This document shows, piece by piece, positions 54,483 to 63,858 of a stretch of 64,000 nt of DNA (within the stretch, counting starts at the first letter, position 1; the number at the start of each line of letters is the position of its first letter). Source of the DNA: Flavobacteriaceae bacterium (GTDB lineage Bacteria; Bacteroidota; Bacteroidia; Flavobacteriales; Flavobacteriaceae); the NCBI GenBank assembly GCA_021648265.1, contig JAKITD010000002.1, positions 58,208-122,207 of the forward strand, given 5' to 3'. Below the pieces are notes generated by a model. The model worked only from the letters and a program-made list of their open reading frames with translations. It did no database searches and was not told the origin of the DNA. Position numbers and translations under genes: made by a program.

Positions 54483-56981
54483 ATGAATTTTAACAAACTA
54501 CTTCTTTTTATTGCATCTGTTTCAATACTAAGTTGCAACAATTCTTCAGAAAAAATTACTTCAGAAAACAATCAAACTAAAACATCACCTCACGATTTTA
54601 TGTTTATGCAACGTGCCTATCCTACGGGTGAAATAAAAACGGATGCGTATTCAAAAGCCATTCAGTGGAAAAAACAACAAACCAACAGAAATTCAAACGC
54701 AGCAGTGATATGGGAATTTGCAGGTCCTTTAAATATAGGTGGAAGAATAACCGATTTAGAAATTCCGATAGACCAAGCACAAACCTATTATGTAGGAGCA
54801 GCTTCTGGAGGGATTTTTAAAACTACCGATGCAGGTGCCAATTGGATACCAATTTTCGATGATCAAGAAATGCTTTCGATTGGTGATATGGAAATTTCAA
54901 AAAACAATACCGACCTTATTTGGGTGGGTACAGGCGAAGTTAACGCCGGAGGAGGTTCATTGGCTTATGATGGAAACGGAATGTATAAAAGTGCTGACGG
55001 CGGACTTACTTGGGAAGCAAAAGGCTTGCCAGCATCGGGAAGTATTAGTAAAGTATTGATAGATCCCAACGACGATACGACCATTTTTGCAGGTGCAATG
55101 GGACCACTTTTTAAAAAAGACAACAATCGTGGAGTCTATCGTTCTACTAATGATGGTGCCGATTGGGAACAAGTTTTATTTGTAAGTGATTCTACCGGAA
55201 TTATAGATATGGCAATTCATCCAAATAACGGAAATATAGTATATGCAGCAAGTTGGGAACGAATTAGAAGACCCAACAACAGACAGTATGGAGGCGAAAC
55301 TTCTCGTATTTATAGAAGTCAAAATGGAGGTGATTCTTGGACAGAATTAACCAACGGTTTGCCAAGTAATGCAAACGATAAAGGAAGAATTAGTATCGAT
55401 ATTTCACAGTCAAACCCCGATGTTTTATATGCTTTTTACTCAGATAAAATTGGAAATGTAGAAGGAACTTTTAAAACAACCAATGGTGGAGATTCTTGGA
55501 CACAGGTAAACTCTGTTAATAACGGAACTTCATATCATTGGTGGTTTGGCGGAATATTTGTAGATCCAACAGACGAGAATGTTATTTACAATTCTAGTTT
55601 TATAATGGAAAAATCTTCCGATGGAGGACAAACTTGGAATACCACTTTTCCAGGGGTTCACGTAGATCAACAAGCAATGGCTTTTAATGCTTCTGTTCTG
55701 GGTGAAGTATTGATTGGAAATGACGGTGGATTGTATAAAAGTTCTAACAATGGGAATACTTCTACAAAAATTAATGATTTACCAATAACCCAATTTTATC
55801 GTTTTTATGTGGACGCTCAAAATTCCGATAAAGTGTACGGTGGTGCTCAAGATAATAATACGATTAGAACTCAAACTGGAGGATTAAGCGACTGGCAAGC
55901 AATTTATGGAGGTGACGGATTTCAGCCATTAGTAGATCCCACCAACACCAATGTAATCTATGCAATGTATCAACGAGGAAACCTCGGAAAATCTACTAAT
56001 AATGGAGCATCTTTTAGTGGAGCTACAAGCGGTATCTCAAGTGGGGATACTTTTAATTGGGACACAGCATTATGTTTTGATCCTAACGACTCGCAAACAC
56101 TTTTCTACGGAACACAAAGAGTTTATAAAACAACTAATGCCGCTGGAAATTGGTCGTCAATAAGCCCCGATTTAAGCAACGGTCCTCATACAGGAAATCT
56201 TGCTTTTGGTACGGTAACGACCATTAATGTTTCGCCTTTAAACAGTGATGTTATTTACGCAGGAACCGATGACGGAAATGTTTGGGTAACTCAAAATGGA
56301 GGTGGAAATTGGACTAAGATTTCAGCAACATTGCCAAATTTATGGACGACCAAAGTACTGGCTTCTAGAGACGACCCTGCAACGGTTTATATAACTTTTT
56401 CTGGCTATCGTTATGGCGAGGACAACGGTCATATATTTAAAAGTACCGATTTTGGTGCAACTTGGAACGATATTTCTTCCAATTTACCAGATATTCCAAT
56501 TAATGACATCGAAAAAGATCAATACGGAAACCTGTTTTTAGGAACCGACGTAGGTGTTTTGGCTTCCTTAGATGAAGGTGTAACTTGGCAACCCTTAGGT
56601 GAAAATATGCCGTCGGTAGTGGTAACCGATTTGTTTATTCACGAAAATTCCGAATATTTATACGTGGGTACTTACGGACGCTCCAGTTATAAATTAAACA
56701 TTGCAAATGATGTTTTAAGAATGAATTCTAATATTTTTGAAACTGAAATAAAACTATATCCAAATCCAGCTTCTAATTTTATAAATATTGTTTTTGAAAA
56801 TCCTTCGGAAGGGGTTTCAGTAATAATTTATGACCAATTAGGAAGAATAGTTTTAAGTAAGGAATTCATTTCGATAACTTCAGAAAAGAGAATTTCATTG
56901 GAAGGAACTTCAACTGGAAATTATTATGTTCAGATAATTTCGGAAGGACATAAAACTACTAAAAAATTACTCGTAAAATAA
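54483..56981 (+). CDS. T9SS-sorted BNR/sortilin-like repeat protein
   Basis: 832 residues. The start has a lipoprotein-like signal (ILSC, Cys about 18). The body is built of repeated beta-propeller blades with Asp-box-like SxDxGxTW motifs (KTTDAGANW, RSTNDGADW, KSTDFGATW and others), as in VPS10/BNR (sialidase-like) proteins. The last 75 residues are a type IX secretion sorting domain (LYPNPASNFINIVF). A cell-surface or secreted protein; glycoside hydrolase activity is possible but not shown. Having both a lipobox and a T9SS tail is unusual. Confidence 0.85.
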   Translation: MNFNKLLLFIASVSILSCNNSSEKITSENNQTKTSPHDFMFMQRAYPTGEIKTDAYSKAIQWKKQQTNRNSNAAVIWEFAGPLNIGGRITDLEIPIDQAQTYYVGAASGGIFKTTDAGANWIPIFDDQEMLSIGDMEISKNNTDLIWVGTGEVNAGGGSLAYDGNGMYKSADGGLTWEAKGLPASGSISKVLIDPNDDTTIFAGAMGPLFKKDNNRGVYRSTNDGADWEQVLFVSDSTGIIDMAIHPNNGNIVYAASWERIRRPNNRQYGGETSRIYRSQNGGDSWTELTNGLPSNANDKGRISIDISQSNPDVLYAFYSDKIGNVEGTFKTTNGGDSWTQVNSVNNGTSYHWWFGGIFVDPTDENVIYNSSFIMEKSSDGGQTWNTTFPGVHVDQQAMAFNASVLGEVLIGNDGGLYKSSNNGNTSTKINDLPITQFYRFYVDAQNSDKVYGGAQDNNTIRTQTGGLSDWQAIYGGDGFQPLVDPTNTNVIYAMYQRGNLGKSTNNGASFSGATSGISSGDTFNWDTALCFDPNDSQTLFYGTQRVYKTTNAAGNWSSISPDLSNGPHTGNLAFGTVTTINVSPLNSDVIYAGTDDGNVWVTQNGGGNWTKISATLPNLWTTKVLASRDDPATVYITFSGYRYGEDNGHIFKSTDFGATWNDISSNLPDIPINDIEKDQYGNLFLGTDVGVLASLDEGVTWQPLGENMPSVVVTDLFIHENSEYLYVGTYGRSSYKLNIANDVLRMNSNIFETEIKLYPNPASNFINIVFENPSEGVSVIIYDQLGRIVLSKEFISITSEKRISLEGTSTGNYYVQIISEGHKTTKKLLVK

Positions 56982-56986
56982 GCAGT

Positions 56987-58204
56987 TTGAATTATTCTGA
57001 AACCATAAATTGGTTATTTTCACAGTTACCAATGTACCAACGAATTGGCGCTGCGGCGTATAAAGTAGATTTATCCAATACTTTAAAACTCACTAATTAT
57101 TTGAATGAGCCCCAAGATTCGTTTAAATCGGTTCACGTAGCTGGAACCAACGGAAAAGGGTCAACGAGCCATATGTTGGCTTCGGTTTTACAAGAAGCGG
57201 GTTATAAAGTAGGTTTATATACTTCGCCTCATTTAAAAGATTTTAGGGAACGCATTAAGATTAATGGCAAGATGATTTCGGAAGAATTTGTGATAGATTT
57301 TGTTGCCGAACATCAATCTTTTTTTGAAGAAAATCAGTTGTCGTTTTTTGAAATGACGGTGGGTTTGGCATTCGATTATTTCAGAAAAGAAAAAGTAGCT
57401 ATTGCAATTATTGAAGTAGGCTTAGGAGGGAGGTTAGACAGCACCAATGTCATAACTCCTGAAGTTTCCGTGATTACCAATATTGGTTTGGATCATACCC
57501 GTTTTTTAGGCGAAACAATGCAAAAAATCGCTTCAGAAAAAGCAGGAATTATCAAAGCAGCTATTCCTGTGGTAATTGGTGAAACTACTTCAGAAACCAA
57601 AAAGGTATTTCAAGAAATTGCTTCAGAAAGAGGAAGTTTGATTGTTTTTTCAGAAGAAGAAACCCTCTTAGAATACAAAACAGATTTGTTAGGCGATTAT
57701 CAAATAAAGAATGTTCAGACGGCTGTTGAAACTATAAAAATACTTCAGGAAAAAGGTTGGAACATTTCCGAAGAAGATATTAAGAAGGGTTTTTTAAATG
57801 TGGTGTCAAATACTGGATTGCAAGGAAGATGGCAAGTTCTTCAAGAAAATCCTAAAGTAATTTGCGATACGGCTCATAATAAAGAAGGGTTGGTTTTGGT
57901 AATGGAACAATTGCAAAAAGAAGATTACAAAAAGCTCTATATTGTGCTTGGTGTTGTAGATGATAAGAATTTAGAGACAATTTTACCCTTATTTCCAAAA
58001 GAAGCAATCTATTATTTTTGCAAACCTGATGTGATTCGAGGATTGAATGTTTCAATTCTAAACACCAAAGCAAAGCAATTTGGACTGTTGGGGAGTAGTT
58101 ATAATTCAGTATATGAAGCATATACTGAAGCATTAAATCAGTCTGAGAAAGGTGATGTAATATTTATAGGAGGAAGCACATTTGTGGTAGCAGAAGTTTT
58201 GTAA
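56987..58204 (+). CDS. folC: Folylpolyglutamate synthase/dihydrofolate synthase
   Basis: 405 residues starting at TTG six bases after the previous stop. Mur ligase-type P-loop GTNGKGSTSHMLA, GLYTSPHLKDFRERI, and the EVGLGGRLDSTNVI motif identify FolC. It adds glutamate to dihydropteroate and folates in the cytosol. Length is normal for the bifunctional enzyme. Confidence 0.94.
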   Translation: MNYSETINWLFSQLPMYQRIGAAAYKVDLSNTLKLTNYLNEPQDSFKSVHVAGTNGKGSTSHMLASVLQEAGYKVGLYTSPHLKDFRERIKINGKMISEEFVIDFVAEHQSFFEENQLSFFEMTVGLAFDYFRKEKVAIAIIEVGLGGRLDSTNVITPEVSVITNIGLDHTRFLGETMQKIASEKAGIIKAAIPVVIGETTSETKKVFQEIASERGSLIVFSEEETLLEYKTDLLGDYQIKNVQTAVETIKILQEKGWNISEEDIKKGFLNVVSNTGLQGRWQVLQENPKVICDTAHNKEGLVLVMEQLQKEDYKKLYIVLGVVDDKNLETILPLFPKEAIYYFCKPDVIRGLNVSILNTKAKQFGLLGSSYNSVYEAYTEALNQSEKGDVIFIGGSTFVVAEVL

Positions 58205-58222
58205 TATTTTTGAAATAAATGT

Positions 58223-58252
58223 TTGTAGTATATAAAAACTGCCTTATATTTG
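58223..58252 (+). promoter_or_regulatory. Consensus Bacteroidota promoter for tRNA-Val
   Basis: TTG at 58223-58225, a 19-base spacer and TATATTTG at 58245-58252 match TTG-N19-TAnnTTTG exactly; the tRNA begins 17 bases further on. Confidence 0.8.
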
Positions 58253-58268
58253 CCACCGCTAACACGAA

Positions 58269-58343
58269 GGGCAATTAGCTCAGTTGGTTCAGAGCATCTC
58301 GTTTACACCGAGAGGGTCGGGGGTTCGAATCCCTCATTGCCCA
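58269..58343 (+). tRNA. tRNA-Val (anticodon TAC)
   Basis: A 75-base cloverleaf: acceptor stem GGGCAAT pairs with ATTGCCC (58336-58342), the D arm has TAGCTCAGTTGGTTCAGAG, the anticodon stem TCTCG/CGAGA encloses loop TTTACAC with anticodon TAC, and the T arm is GGGGGTTCGAATCCCTC. The anticodon reads valine codons GTA and GTG. CCA is not encoded. Confidence 0.96.
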
Positions 58344-58353
58344 CTTCAAGCAG

Positions 58354-58386
58354 AATCCCGATACAGAAATGTATCGGGATTTTTTA
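58354..58386 (+). terminator. Terminator after tRNA-Val
   Basis: AATCCCGATAC (58354-58364) pairs with GTATCGGGATT (58371-58381), followed by a T run. Confidence 0.88.
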
Positions 58387-58502
58387 TTTTCAAAACGTTT
58401 AAGAGAATTTTCATAAATTTTGAAAATAAAAAAAACTCTATCAACGCCAAACTTATTACAATATGTTTTTACTAAAGAATTGGTAGAATACCTATAAAAA
58501 CC

Positions 58503-59777
58503 TTAAATAATATCTAGAATCTGTTCCAAAGCCATACTTCTAGAAGCTTTTATAAGTATTTGACTTTGTGTAAGCGTGTTGGTTTCTAACTCCTTTTGAA
58601 GTTCTTTAAAAGTTTTAAATCTTTGAATTTTATCTGAATGAACCTTAGTTTTAAAGAAGTTTTCTCCAATAAGATAGGTCTTGTGAAAATTATGAGTTTC
58701 AATAAAATCTACGATGTTTTGGTGCTCGTTTTCAGCTTCAGATCCTAGTTCAAACATATCGCCTAGGAATAATACTTTCGATTCTCCTTTAGATTGATTA
58801 AAATTTTCTAAAGCAGCCAGCATACTACTTGGGTTGGCATTATAGGCGTCTAATATTATTTGATTACTTCCTTTATTAATAAGTTGAGAACGGTTGTTGG
58901 TTGGGATATAACCTTCAATGGCATCCTTTATATTTTCTTCAGAAACATTAAAATATTCACCCATACAAATTGCAGCGGCAATATTATTAAAGTTGTAAAG
59001 TCCTATTAAATTACTTTTAATTTTCTGGTTTTTATAAGAAATTATAACTTGATTGGAAGCATCAACTAATTCAATAAAACAATCTTGATTATTATCACCG
59101 AAAGTAAAGCTGCTAATTCCTTCTGAGTTTTGTAATTGCTTGTTATCAGTAGCATTTATAAAAACTGTTTTATTGTTTTCTTTTAAATATTGGTACAATT
59201 CGGTTTTTGCTTTTACAACACCTTCTAGGCTTCCGAAACCTTCTAAATGTGCTTTTCCGAAGTTAGTGATATAACCATAATCGGGTTTTGTAATGTTAGA
59301 AAGTAATTCGATTTCTTTTAAATGATTTGCACCCATTTCTACCATACCTAATTCGGTTTCAGAATTCATAGAAAGTAAGGTAAGAGGAACGCCAATATGA
59401 TTGTTTAAATTTCCTTTAGTAGCAGTCGTGCAGTATTTTTTTGAAAGCACCGCATTAATTAATTCTTTGGTGGTGGTTTTCCCATTACTTCCAGTAAGTG
59501 CAATAATTGGAATTGCTAAATATTCTCGATGAAAAGTAGCCAATTGCTGAAGTGTTTCTAATACATTTTCAACTAAAATAGTTCCTTCTGTTTCAAATTC
59601 ATTTTCATCAATTATTACTTTATAAGCACCTTTGTTTAATGCTGATTGAGTAAATTCATTGCCATTAAAATTATCTCCTTTTAGTGCAAAAAACAAACAG
59701 TTTTTAGTAATGCTTCTGGTGTCTGTACAGATTCCAGAAGATTTTAAAAAATATAGATGAAGCGAATTAATTTTCAT
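58503..59777 (-). CDS. murF: UDP-N-acetylmuramoyl-tripeptide:D-alanyl-D-alanine ligase
   Basis: 424 residues. The Mur ligase P-loop is ALTGSNGKTTTKEL, followed by TKGNLNNHIGVPLTLL and MVEMGANH, and DAYNANPSSMLAALE near the C-terminal domain. It adds D-Ala-D-Ala to the UDP-MurNAc tripeptide in wall synthesis. Single gene, away from any other wall gene in the window. Confidence 0.95.
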   Translation of the reverse strand: MKINSLHLYFLKSSGICTDTRSITKNCLFFALKGDNFNGNEFTQSALNKGAYKVIIDENEFETEGTILVENVLETLQQLATFHREYLAIPIIALTGSNGKTTTKELINAVLSKKYCTTATKGNLNNHIGVPLTLLSMNSETELGMVEMGANHLKEIELLSNITKPDYGYITNFGKAHLEGFGSLEGVVKAKTELYQYLKENNKTVFINATDNKQLQNSEGISSFTFGDNNQDCFIELVDASNQVIISYKNQKIKSNLIGLYNFNNIAAAICMGEYFNVSEENIKDAIEGYIPTNNRSQLINKGSNQIILDAYNANPSSMLAALENFNQSKGESKVLFLGDMFELGSEAENEHQNIVDFIETHNFHKTYLIGENFFKTKVHSDKIQRFKTFKELQKELETNTLTQSQILIKASRSMALEQILDII

Positions 59778-59912
59778 AAAGTGTAAAATAAAATAAAAAA
59801 ACCACTATAAATGAACCTAAAACGAACATTAGGTGCGTTTTATCGATTTGATTTTTAATAATCGAAATAAAAAACTAACTTAGTAAACTTATAATTAACC
59901 AACGTGTTTTTC

Positions 59913-61571
59913 ATGAAAAGATTTTTACTTTTCGTATTATTAATTTCTTTTTCGTTTTTGTCTTATTCGCAAGATGAAAATAACAGAATTCCTATAAGTT
60001 GGGAAAGTAATTTGCGAAGTTCTTTTTCTCCAATTGAATTGCCTCCTTTAGATATTTCATTAATAATTGCAGAAGACAGTATCAACGATTTAGATAAAAG
60101 TATGCCTTGGCGATATGGAATAGAAAGACCTTTAGCCTTGGATTTTGAGAATAATGGCGAATGGACAGAATTGCCAAATAATAGAGGTAGAATTTGGCGA
60201 GTAGCTATAAAATCTCCCGATGCTATAAATTTGAGTATTAATTTTGATGAATTCGAATTGCCCAAAGGGACCCTACTTCATTTATATAATGAAGATCAAA
60301 CCGATGTTTCAAAAACCTATACAAAAGATCAAAATAGAGATAATAAAATACTAGGTTCTTGGTATATTTCAGGAGATGTTATTTGGATTGAATATTTTGA
60401 ACCTTCAAATGTAAATAGTGTACCTCGATTACAGATTGGAAGTATAATTCACGGTTATCGAATGGGAAGAGTGCGACAAATAGTTAATGGTAGAGGTTTA
60501 AACGATTCTGGAGATTGTAATTATGATGTAAACTGCCCAATTGGAAATGATTTTGAAACTAAAAAAGATTTAGTAAAAAAAACAGTTGCATTGCTTAATT
60601 TAGGGAATGGTTATTTATGCTCAGCATCCCTAATTAACACAACTGAAGGAAATAAAACCCCTTATTTACTTACTGCAAATCACTGTTTAGAAAATAGCAA
60701 TCCAGATTTTTGGTCGGTACGTTTTAATTGGATGAGCCCAAGCCCTATATGTGGAACAGAGGATGAAAGTCTAGACATCCAGACCAATTTCACGATGAGT
60801 GGAGCAGAAGTAAAAGCGAATAACGCCTTAAGTGATTTTGCATTAGTTGTTTTATATAATGATATTCCAGATTCTTGGGATGTAGCATTTGCAGGATGGG
60901 ATAATACCGATAATTTACCAGAATATGAAGTAGGAATTCACCATCCAAACGGAGATATCATGAAAATATGTAGAGATGATTCTGGGGCGGTAAAAGAAAA
61001 TACCAATGGCACCGAAGTATGGCTTATTGGAGGAGTTTCTGTAGGATCTGGAGATGGTTGGGAAATTGGTACTACTGAAAGTGGTTCGTCTGGATCACCG
61101 CTATTTAATGAGGAAGGAAGAATTATTGGGCAATTATATGCTGGACAAGCATCTTGTTTAGGCTCTGATACTAATAATGATTATGATATTTATGGTAGAT
61201 TTGCCGTTTCTTGGAGTGCTGGAGATTCACCTGAAACTCGATTAAAAGATTGGTTAGATCCTATTAATACAGGACAAACCACCACCGAAACTATTCAGAA
61301 TATATTAAGTGCTCCAGAATTTGAAGAAACAGGATCTTTAGAAATTTATCCAAACCCTGCAAGTACTTCAATCACAGTAGTGAATAGTCGATATCCTAAT
61401 TTGTCTTATAACTTTTATTCTATTTTAGGTAAAAATATAGCGTCTGGCAACTTATCTAACACCTACAACCAAATTGATGTAGAACGATTGGAAGAAGGAA
61501 TTTATATATTGTATTTAATAGATAATGACAGTAAAGTAACTTCAGTTAGAAAAATAGTAATTGATAGATAA
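59913..61571 (+). CDS. Secreted trypsin-like serine protease with T9SS tail
   Basis: 552 residues from the ATG at 59913 (a GTG at 59904 would add three). Signal peptide ends near SYSQ. After a propeptide-like region (about 20-200), the trypsin-fold domain has LLTANHCLEN (His), NALSDFALVVL (Asp) and ESGSSGSPLF (Ser), a complete triad, in the style of the Achromobacter lysyl endopeptidase and its relatives. A type IX sorting domain ends the protein (LEIYPNPASTSITVV). A secreted or surface protease. Confidence 0.9.
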   Translation: MKRFLLFVLLISFSFLSYSQDENNRIPISWESNLRSSFSPIELPPLDISLIIAEDSINDLDKSMPWRYGIERPLALDFENNGEWTELPNNRGRIWRVAIKSPDAINLSINFDEFELPKGTLLHLYNEDQTDVSKTYTKDQNRDNKILGSWYISGDVIWIEYFEPSNVNSVPRLQIGSIIHGYRMGRVRQIVNGRGLNDSGDCNYDVNCPIGNDFETKKDLVKKTVALLNLGNGYLCSASLINTTEGNKTPYLLTANHCLENSNPDFWSVRFNWMSPSPICGTEDESLDIQTNFTMSGAEVKANNALSDFALVVLYNDIPDSWDVAFAGWDNTDNLPEYEVGIHHPNGDIMKICRDDSGAVKENTNGTEVWLIGGVSVGSGDGWEIGTTESGSSGSPLFNEEGRIIGQLYAGQASCLGSDTNNDYDIYGRFAVSWSAGDSPETRLKDWLDPINTGQTTTETIQNILSAPEFEETGSLEIYPNPASTSITVVNSRYPNLSYNFYSILGKNIASGNLSNTYNQIDVERLEEGIYILYLIDNDSKVTSVRKIVIDR

Positions 61572-61800
61572 CAACCAAACTCAATAAATTTGGTTCTGCC
61601 ACGAATTAAATGGTGAAAGTTTTTGGATATACGATTGTACGACGCAGGATATACGACAGTTTATAATAAAATTTGGTGTAATAGACAAATAGTATGCTAA
61701 TTTCAATTAACTATGAAGAGTCATACGTCGTAGAGTCGTAAGTCTAAAGATGAAAGTTCAATTAGTAAACATTTAATTTCACTAAATTCGCGGTAGAACC
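61572..61800. repeat. Intergenic tract with ACGAC/ATACGAC repeats
   Basis: No gene. Words of the form TATACGA and ACGAC recur around 61629-61660 and, inverted, around 61722-61744 (GTCATACGTCGTAGAGTCG). A short AACCAAA/TTTGGTT hairpin sits just past the protease stop at about 61573-61595. Confidence 0.45.
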
Positions 61801-61809
61801 ATAAATTTT

Positions 61810-61840
61810 AAAAGCCTCTTTTATTTTAAAGAGGCTTTTT
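61810..61840 (+). terminator. Intrinsic terminator upstream of rlmN
   Basis: AAAAGCCTCTTT (61810-61821) pairs with AAAGAGGCTTTT (61828-61839), followed by T-rich sequence. It would end transcripts from the upstream protease region; rlmN then needs its own promoter, and TATTTTTG (61854-61861) is a -7 candidate eight bases before its ATG. Confidence 0.82.
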
Positions 61841-61868
61841 ATTTTTAAAGTGATATTTTTGCAGTCAA

Positions 61869-62909
61869 ATGAAAGAAAACAAGAAAGACATTCGAGCCTT
61901 ATCAAGAGAAGAATTAAGAAACTTTTTTCAAGAAATTGGAGATAAGGCTTTTAGGGGAAACCAAGTTTATGAATGGCTTTGGCAAAAAGGTGCACATCAT
62001 TTTAATGATATGACCAGTATCTCAAAAACGACTCGGGATTTATTGAATGCTAATTTTGTTATCAATCATATAGAAGTTGATAGTATTCAAAAAAGTGAAG
62101 ACGGAACTATTAAAAATGCCGTTAAACTTTTTGATGGTTTAATAGTAGAGTCGGTTTTAATTCCTACTTCAAAAAGGACTACAGCTTGTGTTTCTACCCA
62201 AGTAGGTTGTAGTTTGGATTGTAAATTTTGTGCAACTGCTCGTTTAAAAAATATGCGAAATTTAAAACCTGACGAGATTTACGATCAAGTAAAAGCTATT
62301 GACCAAGAAAGTAGATTATATCACAACAAGCCACTTTCTAATATTGTTTTTATGGGAATGGGAGAGCCGTTAATGAATTATAATAATGTATTAAAATCTA
62401 TCGATAAAATTACTTCGGAAGAAGGCTTGGCAATGTCTCCAAAACGGATTACCGTTTCAACTTCTGGCGTTCCTAAAATGATACGAAAGTTAGCTGATGA
62501 TGAGGTTAAGTTTAACTTGGCGGTATCACTTCATTCAGCAATACAAGAAACAAGAGAGCAAATAATGCCATTTGCAAATAAATTCACTTTACCAGATTTA
62601 AAAGACGCACTCCAATATTGGTATGAAAAAACCAATAGAAGAATTACTTACGAATATGTAATTTGGGAAGGGATTAATGACGCAAGAGAAGATATAATAG
62701 CTTTGGTTAATTATTGTAAATATGTTCCTTGTAAAGTTAATTTAATTGAATACAACTCTATTGGTGACCCTGCTTTTAAACAAGCATCAGGGCAAGTAAC
62801 CAACGCGTATATTGCAGCTTTAGAAAAAAATAGAATACCAGTAACAGTAAGAAGAAGTAGAGGAAAAGATATTGATGCTGCTTGTGGGCAGTTGGCTAAC
62901 AAGCAATAA
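61869..62909 (+). CDS. rlmN: 23S rRNA (adenine-2503-C2)-methyltransferase
   Basis: 346 residues of a radical SAM enzyme. The iron-sulfur motif is CSLDCKFC, with VSTQVGC in front and GMGEPLMNYNNV following; the resolving cysteine lies in DAACGQL near the C-terminus. It methylates C2 of A2503 in 23S rRNA and A37 of some tRNAs. The start is the ATG 8 bases after the candidate -7 element. Confidence 0.95.
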   Translation: MKENKKDIRALSREELRNFFQEIGDKAFRGNQVYEWLWQKGAHHFNDMTSISKTTRDLLNANFVINHIEVDSIQKSEDGTIKNAVKLFDGLIVESVLIPTSKRTTACVSTQVGCSLDCKFCATARLKNMRNLKPDEIYDQVKAIDQESRLYHNKPLSNIVFMGMGEPLMNYNNVLKSIDKITSEEGLAMSPKRITVSTSGVPKMIRKLADDEVKFNLAVSLHSAIQETREQIMPFANKFTLPDLKDALQYWYEKTNRRITYEYVIWEGINDAREDIIALVNYCKYVPCKVNLIEYNSIGDPAFKQASGQVTNAYIAALEKNRIPVTVRRSRGKDIDAACGQLANKQ

Positions 62910-62937
62910 AAAAGGTGGTTTTTTAAAACCACCTTTT
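62910..62937. terminator. Bidirectional terminator after rlmN
   Basis: AAAAGGTGGTTTT (62910-62922) pairs with AAAACCACCTTTT (62925-62937), with flanking A and T runs, between convergent genes. Confidence 0.9.
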
Positions 62938-62960
62938 AAATATTTATGTAAAATAATTTC

Positions 62961-63755
62961 TTATTTCTTGATGAATTTGAAAGACTTATATTGTCCATCT
63001 ATACTAACTTTTGCAATATATATTCCAGTTTCAAAAGAAGCAATATTTACTGTCTCATTAGTGTTAGAAAGTTTTTGCGAAACTACTTGTTGTCCCAATA
63101 GGTTAAATATTTCTACATTTTCTAATGAAGTGCTTGCACTTAAATTTAAGATACTGTTAGAATCAATAAAGTAATTGAAACCTTGAAAAGCATTGTCTCC
63201 AACACTTAAAATACCATCAAGAGAAATATTGTCAAAATTGATAACAAACTGATCTGTCACATCGTGATGTCTAACAGCAATGTAAACTGAGGTTGCACCG
63301 TCTAAAGCAGAAACATCAAGATTACGGGAAACATAAGCTCCTGCAGCAAGAGGATCGTCTCCTAAATCTTCGTTAAAGCTAACAGTGATTGCAGTATTTT
63401 CAAAGTCTGCAATAGTGCTACCTGTAGAAACATAGATAGTGTAAACTTCTGCAGACCAAAGAGGGTCTTGTCCTCCAACTTCATAATCTAATGTTAAGCC
63501 CGTGATACTAGTTACATCAATTTCCTGAGAAATAGCATAATTATTTGGAGTTAAAGGTCCAGCATTTGTGTCCCAACTTTGTGAAGACATAGCGTTGTTT
63601 CCGTCAAAAGCAGTAGGGAAAAAGTTAAAAGTATCTCCGTCTTCATCTAAAAGAATCCAATCAGAAATATCTCCATCTTCAAAGTCATCAATGAAAACTT
63701 GTGCATTCATCGTGAATACAGCAAATATAGCTGCTAAAAGTGTAATTTTTTTCAT
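62961..63755 (-). CDS. Secreted choice-of-anchor protein with T9SS tail
   Basis: 264 residues, with a signal peptide ending near MNAQ (residue 19). A beta-sandwich domain opens VFIDDFEDGDISDWILLDED, the usual start of choice-of-anchor (jelly-roll) surface domains, and the last 75 residues form a type IX sorting domain (LENVEIFNLLGQQVVS, then GIYIAKVSIDGQYKSFKFIKK as its end). It is presumably secreted and fixed on the cell surface; ligand unknown. Confidence 0.85.
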   Translation of the reverse strand: MKKITLLAAIFAVFTMNAQVFIDDFEDGDISDWILLDEDGDTFNFFPTAFDGNNAMSSQSWDTNAGPLTPNNYAISQEIDVTSITGLTLDYEVGGQDPLWSAEVYTIYVSTGSTIADFENTAITVSFNEDLGDDPLAAGAYVSRNLDVSALDGATSVYIAVRHHDVTDQFVINFDNISLDGILSVGDNAFQGFNYFIDSNSILNLSASTSLENVEIFNLLGQQVVSQKLSNTNETVNIASFETGIYIAKVSIDGQYKSFKFIKK

Positions 63756-63858
63756 AATATTTATTTTTTAAAAATTAATTATGATGCAATATACAAAAAA
63801 ATAGTACTAAAAATCAATACTAGTTGAAGTGTTTTTAACTTATTTTTGAAAAAAATAA

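Noticed and set aside
58284..58475. Small open frame overlapping tRNA-Val
   Set aside because: It lies across a tRNA gene and its terminator.
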